Shown here in pieces: positions 1-7,785 of a stretch of 33,180 bases of DNA. Within the stretch, counting starts at the first letter, position 1, and the number at the start of each line of letters is the position of its first letter. The DNA comes from Clostridia bacterium (lineage in GTDB: Bacteria; Bacillota; Clostridia; Oscillospirales; CAG-272): positions 1-33,180 of the forward strand of contig JAFVTV010000026.1 in NCBI GenBank assembly GCA_017502975.1. The letters are read 5' to 3'. The notes beneath the pieces were generated by a model. It had not been told where the DNA came from. It did not search any database and saw only the letters and a list, made by a program, of their open reading frames with translations. The translations under genes were made by a program, and so were the position numbers.

Positions 1-1
1 G

Positions 2-403
2 TGGGCTGTGATCGATCCCGGCAATGCAAAAGCACCCGATACGCTGAAGACAAACGGTGTAGCAGACGAAGCCAAAATCAAGGTGGCTACGGATGCACTT
101 CTCAGGGAGCTTAAGCTTCTTGATGACGGTTCTACTTCCGGCCGTGATGAGGATGATGAGCGTGACTACAACTTCGAGAGCCAAGAGGATATCAAGAATC
201 GTTTCTTCGGCACGAAGGATGAGGTTAAAGAGGAAGAAGGATTCCCGCTTGTTGCGCTGATCCTCATTATCGTTGGTGGCGTTCTCGTTGTTGGCGGTGG
301 TGTTGCTGCTGCAGTTATCTTCTTGGTTGTATTGCCCAAGAAGAAGAAGGCTGCTGCGGCTGCTGAGGATGCTCCTGCTGAGGATACTCCCGCTGAGGAA
401 TAA
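2..403 (+). CDS. C-terminal part of a membrane-anchored protein (5' truncated)
   Basis: The reading frame is open from base 2, so the gene starts upstream of the window; a GTG at 8 is in frame but has no ribosome site in view. The visible 133 residues are an acidic, Asp/Glu-rich segment, then one strong hydrophobic segment (GFPLVALILIIVGG onward, about 24 residues), then KKKK and an Ala/Glu/Pro-rich tail. This fits a C-terminal membrane anchor with a short cytoplasmic tail. No sortase LPXTG motif is present (the LP is followed by KKKK). Function not recognised. A strong hairpin terminator follows. Confidence 0.7.
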   Translation, partial: WAVIDPGNAKAPDTLKTNGVADEAKIKVATDALLRELKLLDDGSTSGRDEDDERDYNFESQEDIKNRFFGTKDEVKEEEGFPLVALILIIVGGVLVVGGGVAAAVIFLVVLPKKKKAAAAAEDAPAEDTPAEE

Positions 404-436
404 AAACATAAACGGAATGTAAATCAACCGTTTGAA

Positions 437-469
437 AAAGGGCAGTCACCCATTGGGTGACTGCCCTTT
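437..469. terminator. Bidirectional Rho-independent terminator
   Basis: A 15-bp perfect stem (437-451 with 455-469, AAAGGGCAGTCACCC) closes a 3-nt loop. The stem ends in A and T runs, so it can work in both directions, between the rightward partial gene and the leftward phosphopantetheinyl transferase gene. Confidence 0.85.
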
Positions 470-491
470 AAAATTTATTGGTTTGTTTCTG

Positions 492-1073
492 TTACAGAAA
501 AGTAGGCTTCTGATTACATTCTTGTGACAGACAAAGAGATATGAAAATATTTTTTTGGAGATATGAGTAAAAGCGCACGTCATTGCTTTGTTCAAATTGC
601 GGAGCCATGGTGTCGGTTTTGGAAAGATGCGCGCCAAGTCCGTCGCCGCAATATTTTGCATACGCTTCCTTTCGCACAAAAACCTCGGTAAAAGCGGCTT
701 GGCGGTCTGCGGCATGCTCGATATAGTCCTGCTCGTGCTTGCCAAAAAAGCGTAGAGAAAACTGCTTGATTTTGGCATCGCTGTACTGCGTTTTGGCTTC
801 TGCATCAACACCTACGCGAGGGGGTGTTCCGTTATCGCATTTTTGCAGAGCACAAACGGCAAAGCCATCTGTGTGAGCCAAGCTGAAATCAATTGTAGGC
901 AGAGCCTTAAAATAGGGTCTGCCTTTCTCTGTTTTGGCTATAAGGGAAGGGGGGAGATGCAGTGCTTGCACGACCTCTTCGAGCAGCATGTGTGCGGCTT
1001 CGCTTTGCGCCTCATGCAGAGCGCAACGGTTGTGCGGTAAGGGGGAGAGATGTTTGTAATGCAAGATCAGCAT
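492..1073 (-). CDS. 4'-phosphopantetheinyl transferase (Sfp/AcpT-like)
   Basis: This 193-residue protein has the two signatures of Sfp-type transferases: VGVDAE (D90, E92, the magnesium ligands) and the downstream FVRKEAYAKYCGDGLG block around residues 132-147 (K135-E136-A137, the family KEAxxK motif). Family knowledge: it moves 4'-phosphopantetheine from coenzyme A to a carrier-protein serine, in the cytoplasm. The gene starts 4 bp after the abrB-like gene, so the two are probably cotranscribed from the promoter at 1368-1396. No carrier protein or synthase lies nearby, so the partner could be the fatty-acid ACP or a distant synthase. At 193 residues it is slightly short for the family, but both motif blocks are intact. 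Confidence 0.85.
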   Translation of the reverse strand: MLILHYKHLSPLPHNRCALHEAQSEAAHMLLEEVVQALHLPPSLIAKTEKGRPYFKALPTIDFSLAHTDGFAVCALQKCDNGTPPRVGVDAEAKTQYSDAKIKQFSLRFFGKHEQDYIEHAADRQAAFTEVFVRKEAYAKYCGDGLGAHLSKTDTMAPQFEQSNDVRFYSYLQKNIFISLCLSQECNQKPTFL

Positions 1074-1077
1074 ACGG

Positions 1078-1320
1078 TTACATCTTTTTTAGCTGAGCAA
1101 GACATGCGGGACATACGTGCTTGTGTGCAAACAAAACGACGTTCTCAATTTCGCCGCAGAAGATACAACCGGGAGTATATTTTTGTAAAATGATACGGTC
1201 GCCTTCTGTGTAGATCTCAAGTTTGTCATTGTTGTTTAATTCAAATGAACGGCGCAGCTCCTTGGGAATGACAAAGCGTCCAAGGTCATCTACGGGTCTG
1301 GTAATGCCTGTGGATTTCAT
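1078..1320 (-). CDS. AbrB/SpoVT-type transition-state regulator with C-terminal CxxC pair
   Basis: The 80-residue protein opens with MKSTGITRPVDDLGRFVIPK, the classic AbrB-type swapped-hairpin DNA-binding domain (residues 1-50). Its tail carries CIFC (C52, C55) and CPAC (C70, C73), which probably bind one zinc. I chose the ATG at 1320 because AGGAGG lies 10 nt upstream; the in-frame ATG at 1329 sits only one base from that ribosome site. Family role: a growth-phase and sporulation regulator that binds AT-rich promoter DNA as a dimer or tetramer. It is the first gene of a two-gene operon with the phosphopantetheinyl transferase. AbrB proteins with such Cys tails are common in Clostridia, so the tail is not unusual in itself. 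Confidence 0.9.
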   Translation of the reverse strand: MKSTGITRPVDDLGRFVIPKELRRSFELNNNDKLEIYTEGDRIILQKYTPGCIFCGEIENVVLFAHKHVCPACLAQLKKM

Positions 1321-1367
1321 GGTACACATTCCTCCTTTTGCTATATGATGTTTTTTGATATGATTTT

Positions 1368-1396
1368 ATTATAATAGGTCGAGAAATGATTGTCAA
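1368..1396 (-). promoter_or_regulatory. Sigma-A promoter of the abrB-like operon
   Basis: Reading leftward, TTGACA (1396-1391) and TATAAT (1373-1368) are separated by exactly 17 bp. The start codon is 47 bp downstream of the -10. Confidence 0.85.
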
Positions 1397-1558
1397 TATC
1401 AAAAAATGGAAAATTTTAGACTTTGGGTGTTGCCCTTCTATTGTGATTGGGACAAAATTCCACAATTAGCGTGTATACGGTATGAAAAACACGTTGTTTT
1501 AGGATAGATTCTGATTGAAGAGCTTTTTTTGGGGTAAATACTGCTTTATATATCCTTT

Positions 1559-1600
1559 AAAAGAGCATGCCTGCATTGGTGATACGGCAGATGCTTTTTT
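1559..1600 (+). terminator. Possible terminator or attenuator hairpin
   Basis: AAAAGAGCAT (1559-1568) and CTGC pair with GCAG and ATGCTTTTTT (1587-1600), with a two-base bulge and a 12-nt loop, ending in six T. It lies 22 bp before the next start codon, so it may attenuate that gene or end an unseen small RNA. About 230 bp before it, beyond the abrB promoter, I see only AT-rich sequence. Confidence 0.35.
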
Positions 1601-1621
1601 GATTGATACGAAGGAGGGAAT

Positions 1622-1882
1622 ATGATGTTACGCGGATGCCAAAAACAAATGATCGTATTACAAACGCCGCAAAGCGGTGTGTTTGAGAGCGCTTTTTTTG
1701 TGTTACGCAGGGAAAATCAGTCGGTTGGGCAGGACGATATGATTGCGGAGGCGAATCGAATTATCGGAAACGGTGTCGGATTGTGTCGACGCGCGCGCCG
1801 CTTGCCCGAGCGCTTGCTGATCTTTTTGCTGGGTGTGGCGCTTGGAGCAGGTATTTTTGCACTCATTTGCTTTTTGCGGTAG
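1622..1882 (+). CDS. Small hypothetical protein with one C-terminal membrane helix
   Basis: The start ATG follows a good ribosome site (AAGGAGGG). The 86-residue product has a polar N-terminal half, a basic stretch CRRARRLPER (about residues 55-64), then one hydrophobic helix LLIFLLGVALGAGIFALICFL to the end. This predicts a tail-anchored membrane protein with the N-terminus in the cytoplasm. No family recognised. It stands alone between the abrB operon and rnj and is preceded by a terminator-like hairpin. The clear ribosome site and downstream promoter of rnj support a real, separate gene. Confidence 0.6.
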   Translation: MMLRGCQKQMIVLQTPQSGVFESAFFVLRRENQSVGQDDMIAEANRIIGNGVGLCRRARRLPERLLIFLLGVALGAGIFALICFLR

Positions 1883-1891
1883 ATATGATAC

Positions 1892-1920
1892 TTGACAAGC
1901 GTATATGAAATGTGTATAAT
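1892..1920 (+). promoter_or_regulatory. Sigma-A promoter of rnj
   Basis: TTGACA (1892-1897) and TATAAT (1915-1920) with a 17-bp spacer, a consensus promoter. It lies about 160 bp before the rnj start, giving a long leader. Confidence 0.85.
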
Positions 1921-1990
1921 TAATAATATATTAAAAATATATCAAAGTAATAATGCGCCAAGGCGCTTGATCGATAAAAATATACATGGG

Positions 1991-2033
1991 AGATCTGCAG
2001 GCGGGCAGGAGCGTGGTGCCGCGCCGGGGGTCT
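1991..2033 (+). ncRNA. Structured 5' leader hairpin of rnj (unassigned)
   Basis: Within the roughly 150-nt leader, AGATC (1991-1995) can pair with GGTCT (2029-2033) using one G-U, and GGCGGGCA (2000-2007) with TGCCgCGCC (2017-2025) with a bulged G. The segment is far richer in G and C than the AT-rich leader around it. There is no T-run after it, so it does not look like a plain terminator. It matches no riboswitch class I know; it may control translation or be a cleavage site. Confidence 0.35.
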
Positions 2034-2082
2034 TCGTTTCTTATGCTTATTGTGTGTAATATTTTGAAGTTAAGGAGGGCTT

Positions 2083-3765
2083 ATGCCGAAAGCAAAAAAA
2101 GAAAAGGGTAAAATTCGCATTATACCGCTTGGCGGGTTACACGAGATCGGTAAAAACATTACTGTGATCGAATATGAGAACGACATGATTGCCGTGGATT
2201 GCGGTCTTGCATTCCCGGATGAGGATATGCTTGGTGTAGATCTGGTTATTCCCGATATCACCTATCTTGAACAAAATGCGGATCGCTTGCGCGGTATTTT
2301 TCTCACGCACGGTCATGAGGATCATATCGGTGCCATTCCGTATGCATTGCGTACCGTCAATGCTCCTGTGTACGGCACAAAACTGACGCTTGGCATCCTA
2401 AAGCACAAATTAGAGGAGCATTCGCTTCCTTGGGATCCCGATCTTCGTACGGTTAGTGCAGGCACAACGGTTCGCGCGGGGGCACTGAACGTAGAATTTA
2501 TTCGCGTTAATCACTCCATTGCCGATGCTTGCTGTCTTGCCATTCATACCCCGCTTGGCACGATCGTGCATACGGGTGATTTTAAGCTCGATATTACACC
2601 CATCGAGGGTGAAATGATGAATATCACCCGTCTTGGTGAGCTTGGCAACAAGGGTGTTTTGCTCTTGATGTGCGAATCTACCAATGCGGAGCGCGCGGGC
2701 TTTGCCCCCTCTGAAAAAAAAGTTGGCGCATCGCTTGAGTATGTGTTTACAAAAAATGCCGATAAGCGAATTGTCATTGCGACCTTCTCCTCTAACGTGC
2801 ACCGCGTGCAGCAGATCATTGATATCAGCGCGCGACACGGTAGAAAGGTTGCCGTAACAGGGCGCAGTATGCTCAATATTGTGGGCGCGGCGGTCGAGCT
2901 TGGCTATATGAAGGTGCCAAAGGATACGCTCATTGATATTGGCGATATCAAGCGCTACCGCCCCAGTGAGATCACGCTGATCACCACGGGTAGCCAGGGC
3001 GAGCCTATGTCGGCACTGTATCGCATGGCATATTCCGATCATCAGCAGGTCACGCTTGGCAGAAACGATCTTGTCATTCTTTCCTCACACGCGATTCCCG
3101 GTAACGAAAAGCTGGTTGGACGTGTGATCAACGAGCTTGCAAGAAACGGTGTTGAGGTCCTTCACGACGCAGCGCTTGAGGTGCATGCCTCGGGGCATGC
3201 CTGCGCGGAGGAATTAAAGCTGATGCAGGCGCTTACCAAGCCGCGTTACTTTATGCCCATACACGGTGAATTCCGTCATATGGCAGCCAACCGTGAGTTG
3301 GCGCTGGAAATGGGTATGCCCGATCGAAATATATTCCTGTCCGATATCGGCAAGGTGCTGGAGATCGATGCAAAGGGCGCACGCTTTGCGGGCGCTGTGC
3401 CTGCGGGGCAGGTTTTGGTTGACGGCTACGGCGTTGGTGACGTTGGCAATATCGTGCTGCGCGACCGCAAGCATCTTTCGCAAGACGGGCTTATCGTGGT
3501 GGTGGCTACGGTGGATGAGGAGCGTGCGCAGCTTCTGTCGGGGCCTGACATCGTATCGCGCGGGTTTGTATACGTGCGCGAGAATGAGCCCTTGATGGAG
3601 GAAGCGAGAAAGGTTGTTTTAAAATCGCTTGAAAAGTGCCTTGGCGGCAGACAGTCGCGCGACCGTATGCATTTGAAAAATACGGTGCGTGACGAGCTTT
3701 CCAAGTTCCTCTTTGCAAGAACGGGCAGAAAGCCCATGGTTTTACCTGTCATTATGAACGTTTAA
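2083..3765 (+). CDS. rnj: Ribonuclease J
   Basis: The 560-residue length, the opening KIRIIPLGGLHEIGKN and the metallo-beta-lactamase motif HGHEDH (H76-H81) identify RNase J. Later family features are present: the beta-CASP core with STNAERAGFAPSE, TGSQGEPMSAL, HASGHA and the MPIHGEFRH block, and a C-terminal domain. Family role: a zinc-dependent 5'-3' exonuclease and endonuclease central to mRNA decay and rRNA maturation in Gram-positive bacteria. The ATG at 2083 follows AAGGAGGG at ideal distance. It has its own strong promoter and a long structured leader. The next gene starts 100 bp downstream with no clear terminator between them, so readthrough is possible. Whether it corresponds to RnjA or RnjB cannot be told here. 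Confidence 0.97.
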   Translation: MPKAKKEKGKIRIIPLGGLHEIGKNITVIEYENDMIAVDCGLAFPDEDMLGVDLVIPDITYLEQNADRLRGIFLTHGHEDHIGAIPYALRTVNAPVYGTKLTLGILKHKLEEHSLPWDPDLRTVSAGTTVRAGALNVEFIRVNHSIADACCLAIHTPLGTIVHTGDFKLDITPIEGEMMNITRLGELGNKGVLLLMCESTNAERAGFAPSEKKVGASLEYVFTKNADKRIVIATFSSNVHRVQQIIDISARHGRKVAVTGRSMLNIVGAAVELGYMKVPKDTLIDIGDIKRYRPSEITLITTGSQGEPMSALYRMAYSDHQQVTLGRNDLVILSSHAIPGNEKLVGRVINELARNGVEVLHDAALEVHASGHACAEELKLMQALTKPRYFMPIHGEFRHMAANRELALEMGMPDRNIFLSDIGKVLEIDAKGARFAGAVPAGQVLVDGYGVGDVGNIVLRDRKHLSQDGLIVVVATVDEERAQLLSGPDIVSRGFVYVRENEPLMEEARKVVLKSLEKCLGGRQSRDRMHLKNTVRDELSKFLFARTGRKPMVLPVIMNV

Positions 3766-3865
3766 AATTTTGATATCATTCACAGGATGTTCAATCGCAA
3801 CACACCCTGTTTGATTAGAATAAAGTCGCATGACTGTACAAAAAACTGAAAGGCGGTTCCTTAAA

Positions 3866-5644
3866 ATGGGAAAAGGAAACAGAACAAAAAAACAGCAGGC
3901 CGCAAATATTTTAAGCGGCACCGGTAAGAAGAGAAATGCCGGCAGAAAGCGCGAAATGCCCACTTGGGTAGGCACGATGATCGTGGTTTTGGTGCTTGTT
4001 GCAGTAGTGCTCTTTTCGGTATTCTGCATTCTCAACTCGCGCGGCGTATTTTTGCGCAGCAAGACGATCGTGAAGAGCGAGCATTTTGAAGTCAACGTGC
4101 CGATGATGTCTTATATGGTATATACCGAATACCAAAACTGGGTAAACAATTATCGGGACAGCGGTTATATGCAGTACATCAAGGGCGAGGGCGGTGACGG
4201 TCTTAACACTTCGCTTCCCCTTCGCGAGCAGAATTACAGCGTAACGACCGACTCCGCAACGGGTGCAACCACCACGGTGACTTGGTTTGATTATTTTGCA
4301 AATCAGGCGGCATCCAGTGTGGAGCAGGTTATTGTACTTTGCGAGCAGGCACATAGCCTTGGCATTACCCTCACGGATGAGGAGCTGGCAAAGATCGACT
4401 CATCGATACAGATGATCGAGCTCTATGCTGCATACAGCGGCTATACTACCTCGGGCTATCTTGCCGCTATGTACGGTAAGGGTGTTGGCTTGAAGGATGT
4501 GCGCGAGATGACAGAGCTCATTGAGCTTGCCACCAAAATGACCAACCTTAAGACCGAGGAATTCAAAAATGGCGCAACCGACGTGCGTATTGAAAACTAC
4601 TATAACGAGAACAAAGAGGATCTCGATATTTACGTAGACTTTATCGCCTATACCTTTGTAGCAACCTTTACCCCTGTGGCAGACAGTGAGACAGATGCTG
4701 CTACCAAGAATGAGGAAGCTTACGAAAAATATGAGGACGATAAGGCGTTGTACCAGGAGCGTGTGGATGCACTTGCCGCATGCACTACGGCAAAGGAGTT
4801 CTGCGACCTTTTGATCGAGTATCTTGTAGAAGACGGCATGACCGAGGTTGAGGCGATCAAAAAGCAATCCGATGCACATAATATCAATTATGAGAGAGAT
4901 GAGCTTGATATCGATCTTGAGGATTGGCTCTTCGATACCGAGTCGCCCGTGCAGGCAGGCGACGCGACTGCCATCAAGGACAAGGGCTCTGAGGCACGCG
5001 AGGAAGACGAGGAGGGCGGTTACGTCTATAATAAGGCCAATGCCACCTATACCGCGTGCTTTGTTCTCAAGCCCGTACACAGAGATGATGCTTATCTGCA
5101 AAACGTAGGTCATATCCTGTTCAAAACCGATACCTTTAAAAATTTGACGGATACCTCTACGCTTTCCGGCAAGACAAAGGAATTGGCACAAAGCCTTTTG
5201 GATAAGGGTCAGACCATTTCTTCTGAGAATATGGCAAAGGCTCTTGTAGAGCTTATGATCGCTGAGGGTAAGATGGTTACCAAGACCGCTGAAAACGGCG
5301 AGACCTACTACTACATGGAAAAGGACGCTTTTGAGGCATACGCTAAGGAGTATACCGAGGATAGCAGTGTGTTCTATGAGGATGTAAAGAGAGGGGATAT
5401 GGTAACCGAGTTTGATGCTTGGATCTATAATGACGCCCGCATTCAAAACGAGGTTTCCTTCTCTGCAGTCGAAACGACCTACGGTCATCATATTATGTTC
5501 TACAACGGTCATACCGATGAGATCAACTGGAGAGTAGCGGCGAGCGAAGCCATTGCTACTAAAGAGTATGAGGATTGGTATAAGGTTGTATCCTCTGCAT
5601 GCACGATCGATGTGAATGCAGAATACTGGGCAAAGATCAACTGA
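3866..5644 (+). CDS. Membrane-tethered PrsA/SurA-like foldase (putative peptidyl-prolyl isomerase)
   Basis: I place the start at the ATG at 3866, preceded by AAAGGCGG at 9 nt; the upstream in-frame ATG at 3830 has no ribosome site. The 592-residue product has a very basic N-terminus (residues 1-30), one membrane helix (about 33-57, TWVGTMIVVLVLVAVV) and a large acidic extracytoplasmic region. Near the C-terminus FSAVETTYGHHIMFYNG resembles the end of a parvulin domain, and FDAWIYN just before it also fits the family. Unlike PrsA, it has no lipobox, so it is held by a helix rather than lipid. Likely role: folding of exported proteins. The parvulin match is partial, so enzymatic activity is uncertain. 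It follows rnj by 100 bp. Confidence 0.65.
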   Translation: MGKGNRTKKQQAANILSGTGKKRNAGRKREMPTWVGTMIVVLVLVAVVLFSVFCILNSRGVFLRSKTIVKSEHFEVNVPMMSYMVYTEYQNWVNNYRDSGYMQYIKGEGGDGLNTSLPLREQNYSVTTDSATGATTTVTWFDYFANQAASSVEQVIVLCEQAHSLGITLTDEELAKIDSSIQMIELYAAYSGYTTSGYLAAMYGKGVGLKDVREMTELIELATKMTNLKTEEFKNGATDVRIENYYNENKEDLDIYVDFIAYTFVATFTPVADSETDAATKNEEAYEKYEDDKALYQERVDALAACTTAKEFCDLLIEYLVEDGMTEVEAIKKQSDAHNINYERDELDIDLEDWLFDTESPVQAGDATAIKDKGSEAREEDEEGGYVYNKANATYTACFVLKPVHRDDAYLQNVGHILFKTDTFKNLTDTSTLSGKTKELAQSLLDKGQTISSENMAKALVELMIAEGKMVTKTAENGETYYYMEKDAFEAYAKEYTEDSSVFYEDVKRGDMVTEFDAWIYNDARIQNEVSFSAVETTYGHHIMFYNGHTDEINWRVAASEAIATKEYEDWYKVVSSACTIDVNAEYWAKIN

Positions 5645-5651
5645 TTTTAGC

Positions 5652-5682
5652 GGGGACTGCTGCCAATATAGCGGCAGTCCCC
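5652..5682 (+). terminator. Hairpin after the foldase gene
   Basis: GGGGACTGCTGC (5652-5663) pairs with GCGGCAGTCCCC (5671-5682), with one G-U pair. No T-run follows, so termination may be weak or the hairpin may protect the mRNA 3' end. Confidence 0.5.
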
Positions 5683-5750
5683 AACTGTAAGTATGATCGT
5701 GCCATTCATAGGCATACTATACTGCGGATAGATTCCTGAAAGGAGCACAC

Positions 5751-6401
5751 ATGGTACTCAATACAAAGCAAACGACTGTGGCATATCGCTGCCCGTACTG
5801 CGGCGCAGGTGTGATGAGTGCGGTCAGTCCCTTTAACCTGCGCGGCAATATGTTGCGCCTGAAATGCACATGTGGAAAAAGCGTGATGGAGATAGAGCCC
5901 GCGGGGCAGGGTAAGGTGCGCATGACGGTACCCTGTATCATTTGCCCCAAGCCCCACCACTATACCGTGAGCGAAAAAATACTGTTTGGGGAAGAGCTTT
6001 TTGTGCTGCCTTGTGCGTATTCCGATATCAACATTGCGGCTATGGGTGAGCTCAATCACGTAAAGGCTGAGCTCGCACGCACCGAGCTGGAGCTGCTTGA
6101 TCTTATGGAGGAGAATGGCATTAGCGATTTCTCTAAGCTTCATGAGGAGGCCGAAGAATTTGTTAGCGATCCGCAGGTGCTGGATATCTTAATGTTTGTG
6201 ATACGCGACCTTGACGCGGAGGGAAAGATCTATTGCCGTTGTGATAAGAGCGAGGGCGAGGAGGGTGACTTTGATGTGGAGGTAACGCCACAGGGTGTGT
6301 GTGTCACCTGCCGCAAATGCGGTGCCACAAAAACTCTGCCGGCGGGGTCCCTGCTTGAGGCGCACGATTTTCTCAATGCCGATTCTTTAAAATTAGAATA
6401 A
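5751..6401 (+). CDS. Zinc-ribbon protein of unknown function
   Basis: ATG at 5751 follows GAAAGGAGC. The 216-residue protein begins with a CPYCGAG zinc-ribbon knuckle (around residue 14), a second CTCGK pair, and an internal IICPKPHHY. The middle is helical and acidic (MGELNHVKAELARTELELL onward). The C-terminal part has a second ribbon, CRCD and CVTCRKCGATK. The Cys pairs suggest two structural zinc sites. I recognise no enzyme motif and no named family, and it has no signal peptide, so it is probably cytoplasmic. It lies alone between two hairpins. Confidence 0.75.
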   Translation: MVLNTKQTTVAYRCPYCGAGVMSAVSPFNLRGNMLRLKCTCGKSVMEIEPAGQGKVRMTVPCIICPKPHHYTVSEKILFGEELFVLPCAYSDINIAAMGELNHVKAELARTELELLDLMEENGISDFSKLHEEAEEFVSDPQVLDILMFVIRDLDAEGKIYCRCDKSEGEEGDFDVEVTPQGVCVTCRKCGATKTLPAGSLLEAHDFLNADSLKLE

Positions 6402-6411
6402 CGCATGAATT

Positions 6412-6455
6412 AAGGCGGTCGCCAAGTGTATTTCACTTGGCGACCGCCCTTTTTC
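6412..6455 (+). terminator. Rho-independent terminator
   Basis: A 15-bp perfect stem (GGCGGTCGCCAAGTG at 6414-6428 with 6434-6448) followed by CTTTTT. It closes the zinc-ribbon gene. Confidence 0.9.
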
Positions 6456-6580
6456 ATGGCATCAAATTCGACCCTGTTCGACAACCCTTGCCCCATTGCA
6501 TATACTGAAAATGAGCATGCGTTTTATGCTCAAATTCCAAGGCTGCCATGCGGTGGCTTTTGGTAAGAAGGAGATATACT

Positions 6581-6844
6581 TTGATCAGTAATTATAACAA
6601 CGATCCGCTTTTCCGCTTCCTTGACACGGAGGATGAGGGAATGCGTAGCACTTGTCGTGGCCCGGGGCTTGTAAGCAACCCCTCGATGCCGGAAAACGGG
6701 TGTCTTTCGGGGCGGAGCCTTGCCATGGTGTATTCGCCCTGCCAGGAGTTTGAAGGCGTTTATGAGCCTGCGGCAGGGCTTATGGCGGGCACGATCTTCC
6801 GTGAGCTTGAAAAGCCCTTTTACGGGGCAAGGAGGCTGAAATGA
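6581..6844 (+). CDS. cotJA: Spore coat-associated protein CotJA
   Basis: I choose the TTG at 6581 because AAGAAGGAGATATAC lies just before it; an ATG at 6548 in the same frame has no ribosome site. The 87-residue protein has the family pattern: LAMVYSPCQEFEGVYEPAAGLMAGTIFRELEKPFYG, with the hallmark GLxxGTIFxELxKPF near the C-terminus. Family role: a small coat protein of the forespore, made with CotJB and CotJC under mother-cell sigma E in Bacillus. A possible sigma-E-like -10 (CATATACT, 6499-6506) lies upstream, but I see no convincing -35. The stop overlaps the cotJB start (ATGA at 6841-6844), so the two are translationally coupled. Confidence 0.9.
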   Translation: MISNYNNDPLFRFLDTEDEGMRSTCRGPGLVSNPSMPENGCLSGRSLAMVYSPCQEFEGVYEPAAGLMAGTIFRELEKPFYGARRLK

Positions 6845-7128
6845 ACAACAATATGATGAACGGCAATCAAAACGGCAACGGCGCGGGCAGCCTCCTGCGG
6901 CGTATCCAGGCAGAGGATTTTGCTCTTTATGAGGCGGTGCTCTATCTTGATGCGTATCCTACAAACAAAAAGGCGCTTGCCTTTTATCAGGAGCACCGAA
7001 AGATTTTGGCTGCGCTGAAGGAGGAGTATCGGCAAAAATACGGTCCCCTTACCATTTATGATAACGTTGACCCAAATGAATGGGACTGGGTAAAGGGTCC
7101 TTGGCCGTGGGAAAGGGAGGCAAACTGA
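6841..7128 (+). CDS. cotJB: Spore coat protein CotJB
   Basis: The 95-residue product follows an Asn-rich start with the CotJB domain: LLRRIQAEDFALYEAVLYLD, the NKKALAFYQEHR segment, and the ending YGPLTIYDNV...WDWVKGPWPWE, a family signature. The start ATG overlaps the cotJA stop by ATGA. It probably helps to assemble CotJC into the coat. The Asn/Gly/Met-rich N-terminal tail (about residues 1-17) is variable in the family. Confidence 0.95.
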   Translation: MNNNMMNGNQNGNGAGSLLRRIQAEDFALYEAVLYLDAYPTNKKALAFYQEHRKILAALKEEYRQKYGPLTIYDNVDPNEWDWVKGPWPWEREAN

Positions 7129-7131
7129 GTT

Positions 7132-7728
7132 ATGTGGATCTATGATAAAAAGCTGCAATATCCGGTAAAGATCAAAAACCCTAACGCAAATTACGCAAAG
7201 ATCATTATTAGCCAATTGGGCGGGCCCGACGGTGAGCTTGCTGCCTCGCAGCGGTATTTGCATCAGCGGTACAGCATGCCCTACGACAAGGTCAAGGGGA
7301 TTCTTACGGATGTTGGCACAGAGGAGCTGGCGCACCTTGAAATGATCGCGGCGATCTTGTATCAGCTCACAAAAGGGCTCTCGCCTGAGGAGATCAAAAA
7401 GGCGGGCATGGATATCTATTTTGTGGATCACACGATAGGACTTTATCCCGTTGCTGCTTCGGGCGTGCCCTTTGATATGAAGTACGTTGGCGTGAAGGGC
7501 GACGTGATTGCGGACCTCAATGAGGACCTTGCGGCAGAGCAAAAGGCGCGCGTGACGTATGACAATATTTTGCGTATGGTTGACGACCCCGACGTGCGTG
7601 AGCCTATCAAGTATCTGCGTCAGCGCGAGCTGGTGCACTACCAGCGCTTTGGCGATGCGCTGCGCATTGCGCAGGATAACCTCGACAGCAAAAACTTTTA
7701 TGCCTTTAACCCGTCGTACGACAAGTAA
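7132..7728 (+). CDS. cotJC: Spore coat manganese catalase CotJC
   Basis: The 198-residue protein shows the ferritin-like dimanganese catalase fold: E residues in QLGGPDGELAASQRYLHQRY, the TEELAHLEMIAAILYQL helix (E and H ligands), DLAAEQKARVTYDNIL and a final helix RQRELVHYQRFGDAL. These supply the Glu/His ligands of the dinuclear centre. Family role: breaking down hydrogen peroxide at the spore coat. It starts 3 bp after cotJB and ends at a strong terminator. Length is normal for the family. The operon shows that the organism carries sporulation coat genes. Confidence 0.95.
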   Translation: MWIYDKKLQYPVKIKNPNANYAKIIISQLGGPDGELAASQRYLHQRYSMPYDKVKGILTDVGTEELAHLEMIAAILYQLTKGLSPEEIKKAGMDIYFVDHTIGLYPVAASGVPFDMKYVGVKGDVIADLNEDLAAEQKARVTYDNILRMVDDPDVREPIKYLRQRELVHYQRFGDALRIAQDNLDSKNFYAFNPSYDK

Positions 7729-7750
7729 GGGCGTGGATCGTGTAACAAAA

Positions 7751-7783
7751 AAGGCAAGCACCAATTTTGGTGCTTGCCCTTTT
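7751..7783. terminator. Bidirectional terminator between cotJC and the convergent gene
   Basis: GGCAAGCACCAA (7753-7764) pairs with TTGGTGCTTGCC (7767-7778); A-run on the left and T-run on the right let it stop transcription from both sides. Confidence 0.85.
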
Positions 7784-7785
7784 CA

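Noticed and set aside
4400-5512. 370-codon minus-strand reading frame
   Set aside because: It is an antisense shadow of the foldase-like gene; no ribosome site, no domain, and the sense gene has a clear membrane-protein layout.
6564-6580. GAAGGAGATATAC before cotJA resembles the phage T7 gene 10 / expression-vector ribosome site
   Set aside because: The match is limited to the ribosome site; flanking sequence and the TTG start fit a native cotJ operon, so it is chance rather than vector contamination.
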